Part shown: in pieces, positions 23,426-31,763 of the stretch
Position numbering within the stretch: the first letter of the stretch is position 1
Layout of the letters: each line of letters starts with the position of its first letter
Made by a program: the position numbers and the translations under genes
Source: an uncultured Bacteroidales bacterium
GTDB lineage: Bacteria; Bacteroidota; Bacteroidia; Bacteroidales; UBA932
Length of the DNA stretch: 55,679 nt
NCBI GenBank assembly: GCA_947588835.1
Contig: CANPZS010000010.1
Location: forward strand, 1-55,679
Direction: 5' to 3'
Notes under the pieces: model-generated
What the model was told of the DNA's origin: nothing
Databases searched by the model: none
The model's input: the letters and a program-made list of their open reading frames with translations, nothing else

Positions 23426-26035
23426 ATGAAAACGTTTTCCCATACGATATGCATCTGCATTGCAGTTCTTGCCGTTTTCCTGTCCGACGCCTCGTTCGCA
23501 CAGGAAAACGACGGATATGGCGTAAGCGGCTATGTAAAGGATCCTTCGGGGCCGGTTGCAGGCGCATTCGTGATAGGGTATTCCGGGGCAAGACAGACAT
23601 CTTTCACATACACCGGCGGGAACGGGGAGTTCTCGCTCTCTTCGCGCGACGGAAGCGTCATTGACAGGGTGAACGTATCAATGCTCGGATACAAGCCGGT
23701 TTCAGTGGATCTGAAAGGGAAGCGGAACGGCATCGAAATAATGCTGGAAGTCAAAAGGACGGTGCTGCGGTCTTCAGTAGTGAAGGCCGATGTCATTGAA
23801 GAGAAGTCCGATACGCTCGTCTATCACAGCAACGCATTCAAGGACGGACTGGAAACTACGGCCGGCGACCTTCTTTCCAAACTTCCCGGAGTGACAGTTT
23901 CGCAGACCGGGGGCATCTATTATAAAGGCAAGCCCATCAACAAATTCTACGTAGAAGGGATGGATCTCATGGGCAACCGTTACGGAGTCGTGACCAACAA
24001 TTTGTCGGCAGACGACATAGCGCGGGTTGAGATCTATAAGAACCATCAGCCTATGAATGTGCTGAAAGACATAGTCCCGACGGACAAGGCTGCGGTCAAT
24101 ATCATACTGAAGGACGATGTCAAGGGTTCATGGCTGTTCAACGGAGACTTGGCGCTCGGCGTTCCCGAGTTTCCTCAATTCGAAGCAAGAACGATGTTCA
24201 CCCGTTTTACAAAGAAAAGCCAGAGCCTGTTCCTGCTGAAGGGCAATGACCTCGGAAAGGATATCATACAGGAATTGAGGGAACAGGCATATTTCGGCAA
24301 AACGGGCGCCTTTCTCGTTTCCGAGGGGGATATGGAACCTGATTTCATTTCGATGCTCAATCCGAGGAGAAGTCCGCTTGCCATTTCCAAGGAATTCTGG
24401 TACGACAACCTGTCGGGAATCGGTTCGCTTAACCATCTCTCAAAGATAGGAAATACGGCTCAGCTGCGCGTTTCGGTCAATATGGCGGCGGAAAGATACG
24501 ATGAGCAGTCCGTATCCGGAGAAGAAATCCGTTTTCCGGACGGCGGCGTACTTTCGCTGGTAGACCGGAATTCCCATACGGACGACAGATATTATATGAC
24601 GGGAAAGATGACATACGAAAACAATGCCGCGAAAAGTTTCATCTCGGACGAGCTGTCGTTCAGCGGGGAACTGCATTCTTCCGTATCTTCCGTGGACGGG
24701 ACTCTGGCCGCGGCGCAGCGTTATGATCTTCCTTCCCTGAAAATACATAATTCATTCCGCATTGTCAAAAAGACAGGGGAGCGCACCGCGATAGAAATAT
24801 CGGACAATGCGGCCTTCCTGAGAAACAACCATTCGGCTACCTACGAAAGGGAAGATGCGGTATACGGACAGACATACGACCGGACCAATTTTTCCAACGA
24901 TGTCATGGCCCATATGGGTTTCAAGGCAAAAGGACATTCCCTCGGAGTCTCGGCCGGCTTGACCATGGCATATACGGGATTGGACACGTTTCTGGAGCAT
25001 TCCGGCCGGGACGAAGGTACGGACCTGTCGCTGAACGCCGCCAGAATAAGGCCGTACGTCACAATATCCGACAATTTCTACATAGGCCGCATAAGCACGC
25101 GGGTATCCCTTCCCGCATCTGTTTCCGTAATATCCGCATCGGGCATGGGCACCTCCGTCCATCCGCTGGTTTCCCCGAATCTGAACTTGTCCTACGACAT
25201 CACCCAGTCGCTCGAGGCAAAGGCAGGAATATCCTATTCCATGTCGGTTTCCGATGAGAAAAGCCTTCTCGGCGGACCTGTCATGACTTCATACCGCACC
25301 ATGGCCCATACCGACAGTCTCGGCAGAAGGAATTCATTGAGCGCCGGACTGTCCCTGTCGTATTCCGACAATCCGTCCCTGTTCTATGTGACACTGTCGG
25401 CCACCGCCGGCAGATCCATGTCGGACCGCACGCCGGCGAGTGAATATTCCGAATCCATGACCGAGACATACTACATTCCCTATGACAACGGTTCATCCTC
25501 ATACGGCACGACCTTGTCGGTAAAAAAATATTTCGGCGTCAAGACATTGGTGACGGAGGGGAGCATATCGTACAATGACTCCCGCATGGATGAATATCTG
25601 CAGGGAATCGCTTCCAGATACCGTACTTCCGAATGGAGTCCGTCCTTTTCATTCTCGCTGAACCCGGTCGACTGGTTTGTTCTGAAAGGCAGTGCATCCC
25701 TCAGCTTCATGTCGGTTTCCGGGGCGGCGGAGACTTCGGGACGCTCCCTCACGGTCGAGGGGACAATGAGGATTAAGCCCGTGAAACAGCTTGCCTTCGA
25801 TGTCTCCGCCGACTATCTCCGTGAATCCTTGAAAGACATAAAAATAAGCAATGATCCTCTTATACGGGCCTCTGTATCGTGGAAGCTGCCAAAAGCCACG
25901 GCATTCATCGAATGCAGGAATATACTCAACGTCCGTGAATACAGGAGAGAATATTCCACTACGTTCAGGGACGTCTCGCTTGTAAGATCGTTGAAGCCTT
26001 TTGCCTGCCTCGTAGGAATAAAAATGTCCATATGA
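23426..26035 (+). CDS. Outer-membrane beta-barrel protein with CarboxypepD_reg-like domain (TonB-receptor-like)
   Basis: This 869-aa protein starts MKTFSHTICICIAVLAVFL with a signal peptide. Residues about 30-110 form a carboxypeptidase-regulatory-like beta-sandwich (VSGYVKDPSGPVAGAFVIGY ... LSMLGY-type end). A plug-like segment follows (DLLSKLPGVTVSQTGG, KPINKFYVEGMDLMGNRYG), then a long barrel of alternating Ser/Tyr-rich strands ending LVGIKMSI. The ending is not the usual C-terminal Phe. No clear TonB box is seen. This architecture is common beside GLPGLI genes in Bacteroidota, so the barrel and GLPGLI proteins probably act together in uptake or export of an unknown substrate. It overlaps queA by 4 bp. 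Confidence 0.85.
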   Translation: MKTFSHTICICIAVLAVFLSDASFAQENDGYGVSGYVKDPSGPVAGAFVIGYSGARQTSFTYTGGNGEFSLSSRDGSVIDRVNVSMLGYKPVSVDLKGKRNGIEIMLEVKRTVLRSSVVKADVIEEKSDTLVYHSNAFKDGLETTAGDLLSKLPGVTVSQTGGIYYKGKPINKFYVEGMDLMGNRYGVVTNNLSADDIARVEIYKNHQPMNVLKDIVPTDKAAVNIILKDDVKGSWLFNGDLALGVPEFPQFEARTMFTRFTKKSQSLFLLKGNDLGKDIIQELREQAYFGKTGAFLVSEGDMEPDFISMLNPRRSPLAISKEFWYDNLSGIGSLNHLSKIGNTAQLRVSVNMAAERYDEQSVSGEEIRFPDGGVLSLVDRNSHTDDRYYMTGKMTYENNAAKSFISDELSFSGELHSSVSSVDGTLAAAQRYDLPSLKIHNSFRIVKKTGERTAIEISDNAAFLRNNHSATYEREDAVYGQTYDRTNFSNDVMAHMGFKAKGHSLGVSAGLTMAYTGLDTFLEHSGRDEGTDLSLNAARIRPYVTISDNFYIGRISTRVSLPASVSVISASGMGTSVHPLVSPNLNLSYDITQSLEAKAGISYSMSVSDEKSLLGGPVMTSYRTMAHTDSLGRRNSLSAGLSLSYSDNPSLFYVTLSATAGRSMSDRTPASEYSESMTETYYIPYDNGSSSYGTTLSVKKYFGVKTLVTEGSISYNDSRMDEYLQGIASRYRTSEWSPSFSFSLNPVDWFVLKGSASLSFMSVSGAAETSGRSLTVEGTMRIKPVKQLAFDVSADYLRESLKDIKISNDPLIRASVSWKLPKATAFIECRNILNVREYRREYSTTFRDVSLVRSLKPFACLVGIKMSI

Positions 26036-27243
26036 TACCTGAAATCCACATCGAAGACTATAATTACCCTCTGACGGACGACCGCATAGCCAAATATCCG
26101 CTTGCCGGCAGAGATGAATCCAAACTTTTGATATACAAGGACGGAAATATTTCCGAGGCCGTTTTCCGCGACCTGCCGGGCCTCCTGCCCGAGAAAACCA
26201 TCATGGTTTTCAATGACACGAAAGTGGTGCCCGCCAGACTTCATTTCCGCCGCGGAACCGGGGCCATGATAGAGATTTTCTGTCTCGAACCGGTTTCTCC
26301 GCCGGAGTACGGGACAGCTTTTTCGGCTGCGGGCAGATGCATGTGGAAATGCGTGATAGGAAATGCCAAACGGTGGAAGGACGACGTCTTGAGCCTGTAC
26401 AACCCGGCATCCGTCAAGGAAATAGACGATCTCGGGCTGACCGCCGAACTGAAAGGCAGGGACGGACGGACCGGTACGGTGGAATTCGTCTGGCGGGACG
26501 GTTCTCCGTTTTCGCGGGTTCTGGAGCTTTGCGGCACGATACCGATTCCGCCATACCTCAACAGGGAGTCGGAAGGCATCGACGCGGAACGATATCAGAC
26601 CACGTATGCCAGGATCCGGGGTTCGGTGGCCGCGCCTACGGCGGGCCTGCATTTCACTGAAGACACGCTTGCCGCCATCCGCGCGAAAGGCATAGACATG
26701 GAGACTGTCTGCCTTCATGTCGGCGCAGGCACTTTTCTGCCGGTAAAAAGTTCCAGCGTGGCCGGGCATCCCATGCACAGGGAACCTTTCACGGTGAGCC
26801 TCAGGCTGCTCAAGGCTCTTGTTGCGGGGGACAGGCAGGTGATCGCGGTCGGCACCACGTCGGTACGTACCCTTGAATCTCTGTACTATATAGGCGTAAA
26901 GTGCATAGAGACCGGCTGCGCCGGAGAAGTCGGCCAGTGGGAGCCATATACGCGCGAATACGGGTATACGACGAAACAGGCTCTTGAGGCCATCGTGAAG
27001 TACCTTGAAGACAATTCTCTTGAAGAGCTGCGCTCGGGCACGAAAATCATTATCGTCCCCGGCTTCCGCTTCCGCATCACGGAGATGCTCGTCACCAATT
27101 TCCATCAGCCGGAAAGCACTCTCATCCTGCTGGTTTCGGCCTTTCTCGGAGGAGACTGGCGCCCGGTCTATGACTATGCCCTCGGGCACGGTTTCCGCTT
27201 CCTGAGCTACGGGGACAGTTCGTTTCTATACCGCAGGCAATAG
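26032..27243 (+). CDS. queA: S-adenosylmethionine:tRNA ribosyltransferase-isomerase
   Basis: This 403-aa enzyme transfers and isomerises the ribosyl part of SAM to preQ1 in tRNA, making epoxyqueuosine. Family motifs are visible: DDRIAKYPLAGRDESKLL near the N-terminus, VFNDTKVVPARL, YQTTYARIRGSVAAPTAGLHF split over the core, LHVGAGTFLPVK, and VTNFHQPESTLILLVSAF near the C-terminus. It is somewhat longer than the E. coli enzyme (356 aa), as in other Bacteroidales. Its ATG overlaps the stop of the barrel gene. Later pathway partners queC, queD and queE lie at 48340-49928. Confidence 0.95.
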   Translation: MIPEIHIEDYNYPLTDDRIAKYPLAGRDESKLLIYKDGNISEAVFRDLPGLLPEKTIMVFNDTKVVPARLHFRRGTGAMIEIFCLEPVSPPEYGTAFSAAGRCMWKCVIGNAKRWKDDVLSLYNPASVKEIDDLGLTAELKGRDGRTGTVEFVWRDGSPFSRVLELCGTIPIPPYLNRESEGIDAERYQTTYARIRGSVAAPTAGLHFTEDTLAAIRAKGIDMETVCLHVGAGTFLPVKSSSVAGHPMHREPFTVSLRLLKALVAGDRQVIAVGTTSVRTLESLYYIGVKCIETGCAGEVGQWEPYTREYGYTTKQALEAIVKYLEDNSLEELRSGTKIIIVPGFRFRITEMLVTNFHQPESTLILLVSAFLGGDWRPVYDYALGHGFRFLSYGDSSFLYRRQ

Positions 27244-27249
27244 GATTTG

Positions 27250-27281
27250 TTTGCAGATTGCTCCTATTTTCCGTAGTTTTG
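27250..27281 (+). promoter_or_regulatory. Promoter of the PlsC-like acyltransferase
   Basis: TTTG (27250-27253), 20 nt, TAGTTTTG (27274-27281) matches the Bacteroidota consensus and lies 22 nt before the ATG at 27304. Confidence 0.65.
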
Positions 27282-27303
27282 CACCATATTAGAAAATGAA
27301 TTT

Positions 27304-28467
27304 ATGGATATTTCCAAACTTGACTTCGACAGCATCGCCCCATATTCCGATGAGGAAGCGGTAAAAGCCTTTGCAGAACTTTCAAAACATCCACTGCTGC
27401 CGGAGATTTCGAAATATATGTTTCCCGACGCCCCCGATACTTTCCTGAGGGATACGCTTCTAAGCATCAAGAGCATCGACGAATTCCAGATACACATAAT
27501 GTCGAACGCGGTCGAATGGGTGATTTCCAACTCCATGCGGAGTTTCACCTATGACGGCATAGAGAACCTCAAGAGCATGGACAGGCGCTTCCTCGCCATG
27601 TCCAACCACAGGGACATAATTCTCGACCCGGCCCTGACGCAGCTGGTCTTTTTTCGCAACGACATCCAGCGCACGGAGATAGCGGTAGGGGACAACCTAC
27701 TGTTCAACAAGGAGATAGAGATGCTCATCCGTTCCAACCGCATGATCCGCGTCATACGCGGCATTTCTTCCCGCGAACTTTATCTGCGCTCCATGAGCCT
27801 GTCGGCCTATATCCGCAATTCCATAGTTTCGGACAGATGTTCGGTGTGGATAGCGCAGCGTCAGGGCCGTACCAAGGACGGCGCCGACACTACCGAACAG
27901 GGACTGCTTAAAATGCTGGAAATGAGCGGTACCGGGGATTTCGTGGAGAATTTCAAGGAGCTGAACATCGTGCCGCTCAGCGTATCCTACGAATACGAGC
28001 CCTGCGACATTCTGAAGGCCCGCGAAACGCTCATGTCACGCAGCGCGCCGTATGTCAAGGGTCCGCGCGAAGACCTCCTCAGCATAATGTGGGGGCTGAA
28101 ACAGCAGAAGGGCGACGTCCATCTGAATATAGGCCGCCCCCTGACCGACGACGAGATTGAGGAAGCCTCGAAATTCGGGGGCAACGACCGCTACCAGTCC
28201 ATACGCCATGCGGTGGACCGCAGGATCATAGAGGGATACCGCCTTTCCAAGACAAATTACATGGGCTACGACCTTGCCAACCGCACCGACAAATATGCCG
28301 ACAGGTACACTTCTTCCGATTTGCAGGATTTCAAGGAATACACCGAAGGCCAGCTCGCCAAGGCGGACAAGGAACTCGACCGGGAGAGTCTGAGGGATAT
28401 ATTCCTGCGTATCTACGGCAATCCCGTGCAGAGCGTCGAAGCCCTGCAGGGCGCCGTTCAGGACTGA
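27304..28467 (+). CDS. PlsC-like acyltransferase
   Basis: This 387-aa protein carries the glycerolphosphate acyltransferase catalytic motif in MSNHRDIILDPAL (the H-x-x-x-x-D variant) and later IAQRQGRTKDG and LNIVPLSVSYEYEP, as in the 1-acyl-glycerol-3-phosphate acyltransferase superfamily. The long N-terminal (about 100 residues) and C-terminal extensions are those of a Bacteroidetes-specific group usually labelled glycerol acyltransferase. It is likely a membrane-associated lipid O-acyltransferase; the acceptor is uncertain. Its 3' end overlaps the convergent mscS gene by 10 bp. Confidence 0.8.
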   Translation: MDISKLDFDSIAPYSDEEAVKAFAELSKHPLLPEISKYMFPDAPDTFLRDTLLSIKSIDEFQIHIMSNAVEWVISNSMRSFTYDGIENLKSMDRRFLAMSNHRDIILDPALTQLVFFRNDIQRTEIAVGDNLLFNKEIEMLIRSNRMIRVIRGISSRELYLRSMSLSAYIRNSIVSDRCSVWIAQRQGRTKDGADTTEQGLLKMLEMSGTGDFVENFKELNIVPLSVSYEYEPCDILKARETLMSRSAPYVKGPREDLLSIMWGLKQQKGDVHLNIGRPLTDDEIEEASKFGGNDRYQSIRHAVDRRIIEGYRLSKTNYMGYDLANRTDKYADRYTSSDLQDFKEYTEGQLAKADKELDRESLRDIFLRIYGNPVQSVEALQGAVQD

Positions 28468-29399
28468 TTTTTTTCCGACACATGCACGTCCAGCTGCGGG
28501 AAGGGGAATGAGATCCCTTTCTGCGGGAGCTGCTTGTAGATGTTTTCGTTGAGAAAGAAAAAGACGTCCCAATAGTTTCCTGCGCGTACCCACACTCTGC
28601 TTACGATGCGTATTCCGCTTTCTTTCAGCTCATAGAGGGATATGAATGGGTCGGCGCATCCCGGCGTGGAAGAATCCAGTATCCGCTCGTCGGATTTGAT
28701 TATTTCGAGCATCGCCTCCTTCACATGATCGAAGTCGCTGCCGTACTCCACGTCGAAATATTGGTCGACACGGCGGAATTCTTTTTGTGAGTAATTGTTT
28801 ATGTTGCCGCCGGAAAGCGCTCCGTTTGGCAGTATGATGACTTTGTTGTCTATGCTGACGAGTTTGGTGCTCACTATGTTGACTTCGCTCACCGTCCCGC
28901 TGTAGCCTAAGGCGTCGATGAAGTCTCCGGCCTTGAAAGGCTTGAAAATCATCAGCATGATTCCTCCCGCAAAGTTCTGCACCGTCCCGCTGAGCGCCAT
29001 GCCGACGGCCATTCCCCCTGCGGCGAGCAGTGCGGCGAGAGAAGTGGTGTTGACGCCGAGTATGCCGACGGAAATGATTATGAGCAGCACCGTGAGCGAA
29101 ATCGATACGAGGCTGGAAACGAAAGTGATCAGTGCCCTGTCAGCCTCCCTCCGCGTGAAGATGCGTATGAGCAGATTCTTGATCCTCCGTATGATCCACA
29201 GGCCGGCGAGATATATCAGCAGCGCTATTATCACTTTGATGCCGAAATGTATGGTGTCAGTGAGCAGATCGCGCAGCAGCTGGTCTATCGGGGTGGAGGC
29301 CAGTTTTTCAAACGTGGATTCGGCAATATATTTGAGCGTGTCCGGGCTGAATTTTTCGACCGGCACTTCAGGTATTGTCTGCAGTGTCATCCGAAACAT
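28458..29399 (-). CDS. Small-conductance mechanosensitive channel, MscS family
   Basis: This 313-aa membrane protein has three N-terminal helices (IKVIIALLIYLAGLWII, ITFVSSLVSISLTVLLIII, then the pore helix ASLAALLAAGGMAVGMALSG-like stretch), the beta domain FKAGDFIDALGYSGTVSEV and IILPNGALSGGNINNYS, and the C-terminal alpha/beta vestibule. It releases osmolytes on hypo-osmotic shock. It is the third gene after the antiporter and the cysteate-synthase-like enzyme, with a 3-nt gap, so the three are likely one operon. Confidence 0.92.
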   Translation of the reverse strand: MFRMTLQTIPEVPVEKFSPDTLKYIAESTFEKLASTPIDQLLRDLLTDTIHFGIKVIIALLIYLAGLWIIRRIKNLLIRIFTRREADRALITFVSSLVSISLTVLLIIISVGILGVNTTSLAALLAAGGMAVGMALSGTVQNFAGGIMLMIFKPFKAGDFIDALGYSGTVSEVNIVSTKLVSIDNKVIILPNGALSGGNINNYSQKEFRRVDQYFDVEYGSDFDHVKEAMLEIIKSDERILDSSTPGCADPFISLYELKESGIRIVSRVWVRAGNYWDVFFFLNENIYKQLPQKGISFPFPQLDVHVSEKNQS

Positions 29400-29402
29400 A
29401 TT

Positions 29403-30692
29403 TTAGAAACCGAACAATGAATCTGCCTTTGCTATTATTTCGTCTTCCGGGAGCTCGGGATCGAGTATGAAATCCGGTTTCGCAAGGTGGTAGCCCTCCT
29501 GCTTGGCGAGTTCCTCTCCGCCTCCAGTCACGTTCACCATGATGATCTCATCCTTGCGTATGGCGCCTTCCCTGAGGGCGTGCGACACGCTCGCCACCGC
29601 CACCGCGGCCGCCGAATAAATGTCTATTCCCTCAAGGGCGAGGAACTTCCGCTTCCAGTGGTTCAGTTCTTCGTTCGTCACCTTGTACATGTCGCCGTGC
29701 GAGTCGGTGATGGCATCGAACAGGCCGCCGGCAAGGCTGTACGGCGGTTTCCTGTTGGACAGCACCTTTGCGTCGATTACGGACGCCTTGTTTCTGGACT
29801 CTTCCGGGCTCATGTCCACAAGCTGCCGGCGGCCGGCTTTCCATGAATCGTACATGAGGGTGAACGGCGTGTTCTGGGAAACGTACAGGCGCGTCTTCTT
29901 TTTGCCGAAACGTCCGTCTCCCAGCAGGCGCAGATTGTTTTCCCATACCGCTATGGCACCCGTGCCGCTTCCTACGGCCTGGAAATATGCGTCCGGAAGC
30001 TCGCCGATGGTCTCCACGGCCGAGAGCAGGGTAGTGCCCATCCCGTCGCGCCGGGCGACGTTCTTGGCCCCGCCTTCAGCAAGATACCTGTCGGCCGTAC
30101 ACAGTTTTTCACCGAGGGTTATGGCGTCGAAATAGTCGGAGCCGTTGGGCGTGGCCATTATTTTGACGCAGGGCTTGAGTTTTTTGTAAAACCAGAGTGC
30201 GTCCAGGTTGTCGGCCGGGATGCAGATGACGAGCGGGATGCCGTTTTTCGAACATACGCTCGCGAAGGCGCGGGCCGTATTGCCCGCCGACTGTACGACG
30301 AGGACCTTTCCGGTCTCCTTGGGCAGGCGGGCGCATACCGAATACGCTTCCAGTTCCTTGAACGAGCATGTAGTCATGCCGGCGCCTTTTTCCGGGCAGT
30401 ATCCCGAAAAAGTAAGGTACAGGTTTTCAAGTCCGAGCTCTTTCGCGAGGCCGGTGCTGCGGAAAGTTACGGGCGCATGGCTGTTCTTCAGCGTCCTCTT
30501 GACGGGGAGCCAGTCGGCATATCTGTAGATTCCGTCGAGTTCGTTTCTCGGCTCGAAATATTTCTTTGCATAAACGGCCCTGACGAGGGAAGGCGTCTCC
30601 GCGAACGGATCCGAAAGAGTCCATCCCTTGTCCTCGAATATCCTGCCGTTGGCCACATTGACAAGCTGGTATGATGTCGGTGTGAATTTCAT
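29403..30692 (-). CDS. Threonine-synthase-family PLP enzyme, probable cysteate synthase
   Basis: This 429-aa fold-type II PLP enzyme has Schiff-base lysine K112 in TTCSFKELEAY and the phosphate-binding QSAGNTARAF at 134-143. It is often labelled threonine synthase. However, the usual bacterial threonine synthase motifs (GPTLAFKDFG or NPTGSFKDRG) are absent. Instead, IYRYADWLPV (55-64) and TFSGYCPEKGAGM (94-106) fit the cysteate synthase branch, which makes L-cysteate from O-phosphoserine and sulfite. In Bacteroidota such as Alistipes, cysteate feeds sulfonolipid synthesis. The assignment rests on remembered motifs, not a search. It sits between an antiporter gene (18-nt gap) and mscS (3-nt gap). 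Confidence 0.68.
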   Translation of the reverse strand: MKFTPTSYQLVNVANGRIFEDKGWTLSDPFAETPSLVRAVYAKKYFEPRNELDGIYRYADWLPVKRTLKNSHAPVTFRSTGLAKELGLENLYLTFSGYCPEKGAGMTTCSFKELEAYSVCARLPKETGKVLVVQSAGNTARAFASVCSKNGIPLVICIPADNLDALWFYKKLKPCVKIMATPNGSDYFDAITLGEKLCTADRYLAEGGAKNVARRDGMGTTLLSAVETIGELPDAYFQAVGSGTGAIAVWENNLRLLGDGRFGKKKTRLYVSQNTPFTLMYDSWKAGRRQLVDMSPEESRNKASVIDAKVLSNRKPPYSLAGGLFDAITDSHGDMYKVTNEELNHWKRKFLALEGIDIYSAAAVAVASVSHALREGAIRKDEIIMVNVTGGGEELAKQEGYHLAKPDFILDPELPEDEIIAKADSLFGF

Positions 30693-30710
30693 ATTTTCGT
30701 TTTTTTGATT

Positions 30711-31664
30711 TTATGGATGAATTATAAGCCATGCGATATATGCGGACCAGCATAGCGCCATTATTATTCCTTCTGCGCGGTCTATCCTGCCCCGTGTGCC
30801 GGTCCATGAACATATTGCCAGGGCTGCCGCGCTGAACAACAATACCCCGAGGTCGACGAAATCCATGCCGTCAAGCGACAGGGGATTGATGACCGCGGAT
30901 ATGCCGAGAATGAGCAATATGTTGAATATGTTGGAACCAATGATGTTGCCGAGGGCAAGCATGCTGCGTTTCTTGGCCGCCGCCACGATGCACGTCACCA
31001 CTTCGGGCATGGACGTTCCGCCTGCGAGTATGGTCACCGCTATCACTTTGTCGCTTATTCCTATCAGCCTTGCGATCCCGGCGGCGGAATTGACGAAGAT
31101 CCTGCCGCCGAAGACGAGTCCGACAAGCCCTGCGACGATCATCAGAACGGCGACTCCGGCGCTTCTCTGCGTGCCATGGCTTTCTTCTTCCTTGTGTACG
31201 TCGGATTTGAAGCAATAATACATATATGCTGCAAAGAGCAGGAGCATTATGATGCCGTCGACCCTGCCGAGAACGTTTTCGCCCATGCCGAATACGGTGC
31301 GCTTCATTCCCATGAGCACGAACAGGGCGGTGACGGCGAAGTGGATCGGAATGTCGCGTTTCCTGTTGCTCTCCGTGAGGGAAATGGGCAGTATCGCCGT
31401 GGTCAGTCCGAGCCCGAGGAGTATGTTCAGCACGTTGGATCCCGTAACGTTTCCGATGGCAATGTCTGCGTTGCCGTTCAGCGCGCCGATCAGACTTACT
31501 ACCAATTCAGGTGCGGAAGTCCCGAAGCCCACGATGGTGAGGCCTATGACGAATTCGCTGACGCCCAATTTTCTGGCGATGCCCGACGCCCCTTCCACAA
31601 GAGCGTTCGCTCCTAAGATGATCAGGACAAGCCCGGCTATGAACAACAGAATCAGTGATAGCAT
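30711..31664 (-). CDS. Calcium/sodium antiporter, YrbG-like
   Basis: This 317-aa membrane protein belongs to the CaCA exchanger superfamily. The two inverted alpha-repeats are clear: GFGTSAPELVVSLIGAL with GNVTGSNVLNILLGLG, and GGTSMPEVVTCIVAA with GNIIGSNIFNILLILG. Ten helices are expected. It exchanges Na+ for Ca2+ or related ions across the inner membrane. A TATTTTTG -7 box lies at 31694-31687. It is first in a likely operon with the cysteate-synthase-like gene and mscS. Confidence 0.92.
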   Translation of the reverse strand: MLSLILLFIAGLVLIILGANALVEGASGIARKLGVSEFVIGLTIVGFGTSAPELVVSLIGALNGNADIAIGNVTGSNVLNILLGLGLTTAILPISLTESNRKRDIPIHFAVTALFVLMGMKRTVFGMGENVLGRVDGIIMLLLFAAYMYYCFKSDVHKEEESHGTQRSAGVAVLMIVAGLVGLVFGGRIFVNSAAGIARLIGISDKVIAVTILAGGTSMPEVVTCIVAAAKKRSMLALGNIIGSNIFNILLILGISAVINPLSLDGMDFVDLGVLLFSAAALAICSWTGTRGRIDRAEGIIMALCWSAYIAWLIIHP

Positions 31665-31763
31665 TTGACTGTGTCTTTAGGCTTTGCAAAAATAATAAAA
31701 ATAAGATAAAAACGGTATATTTGCACAACCCGCGCAGTATCGGCGTGCGGGAAAGGGGAGAAT

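Noticed and set aside
25813..27189. Long minus-strand open frame (about 458 codons) opposite the barrel gene and queA
   Set aside because: It is antisense to two well-supported genes, its protein has no family pattern, and its composition follows the complement of real codons.
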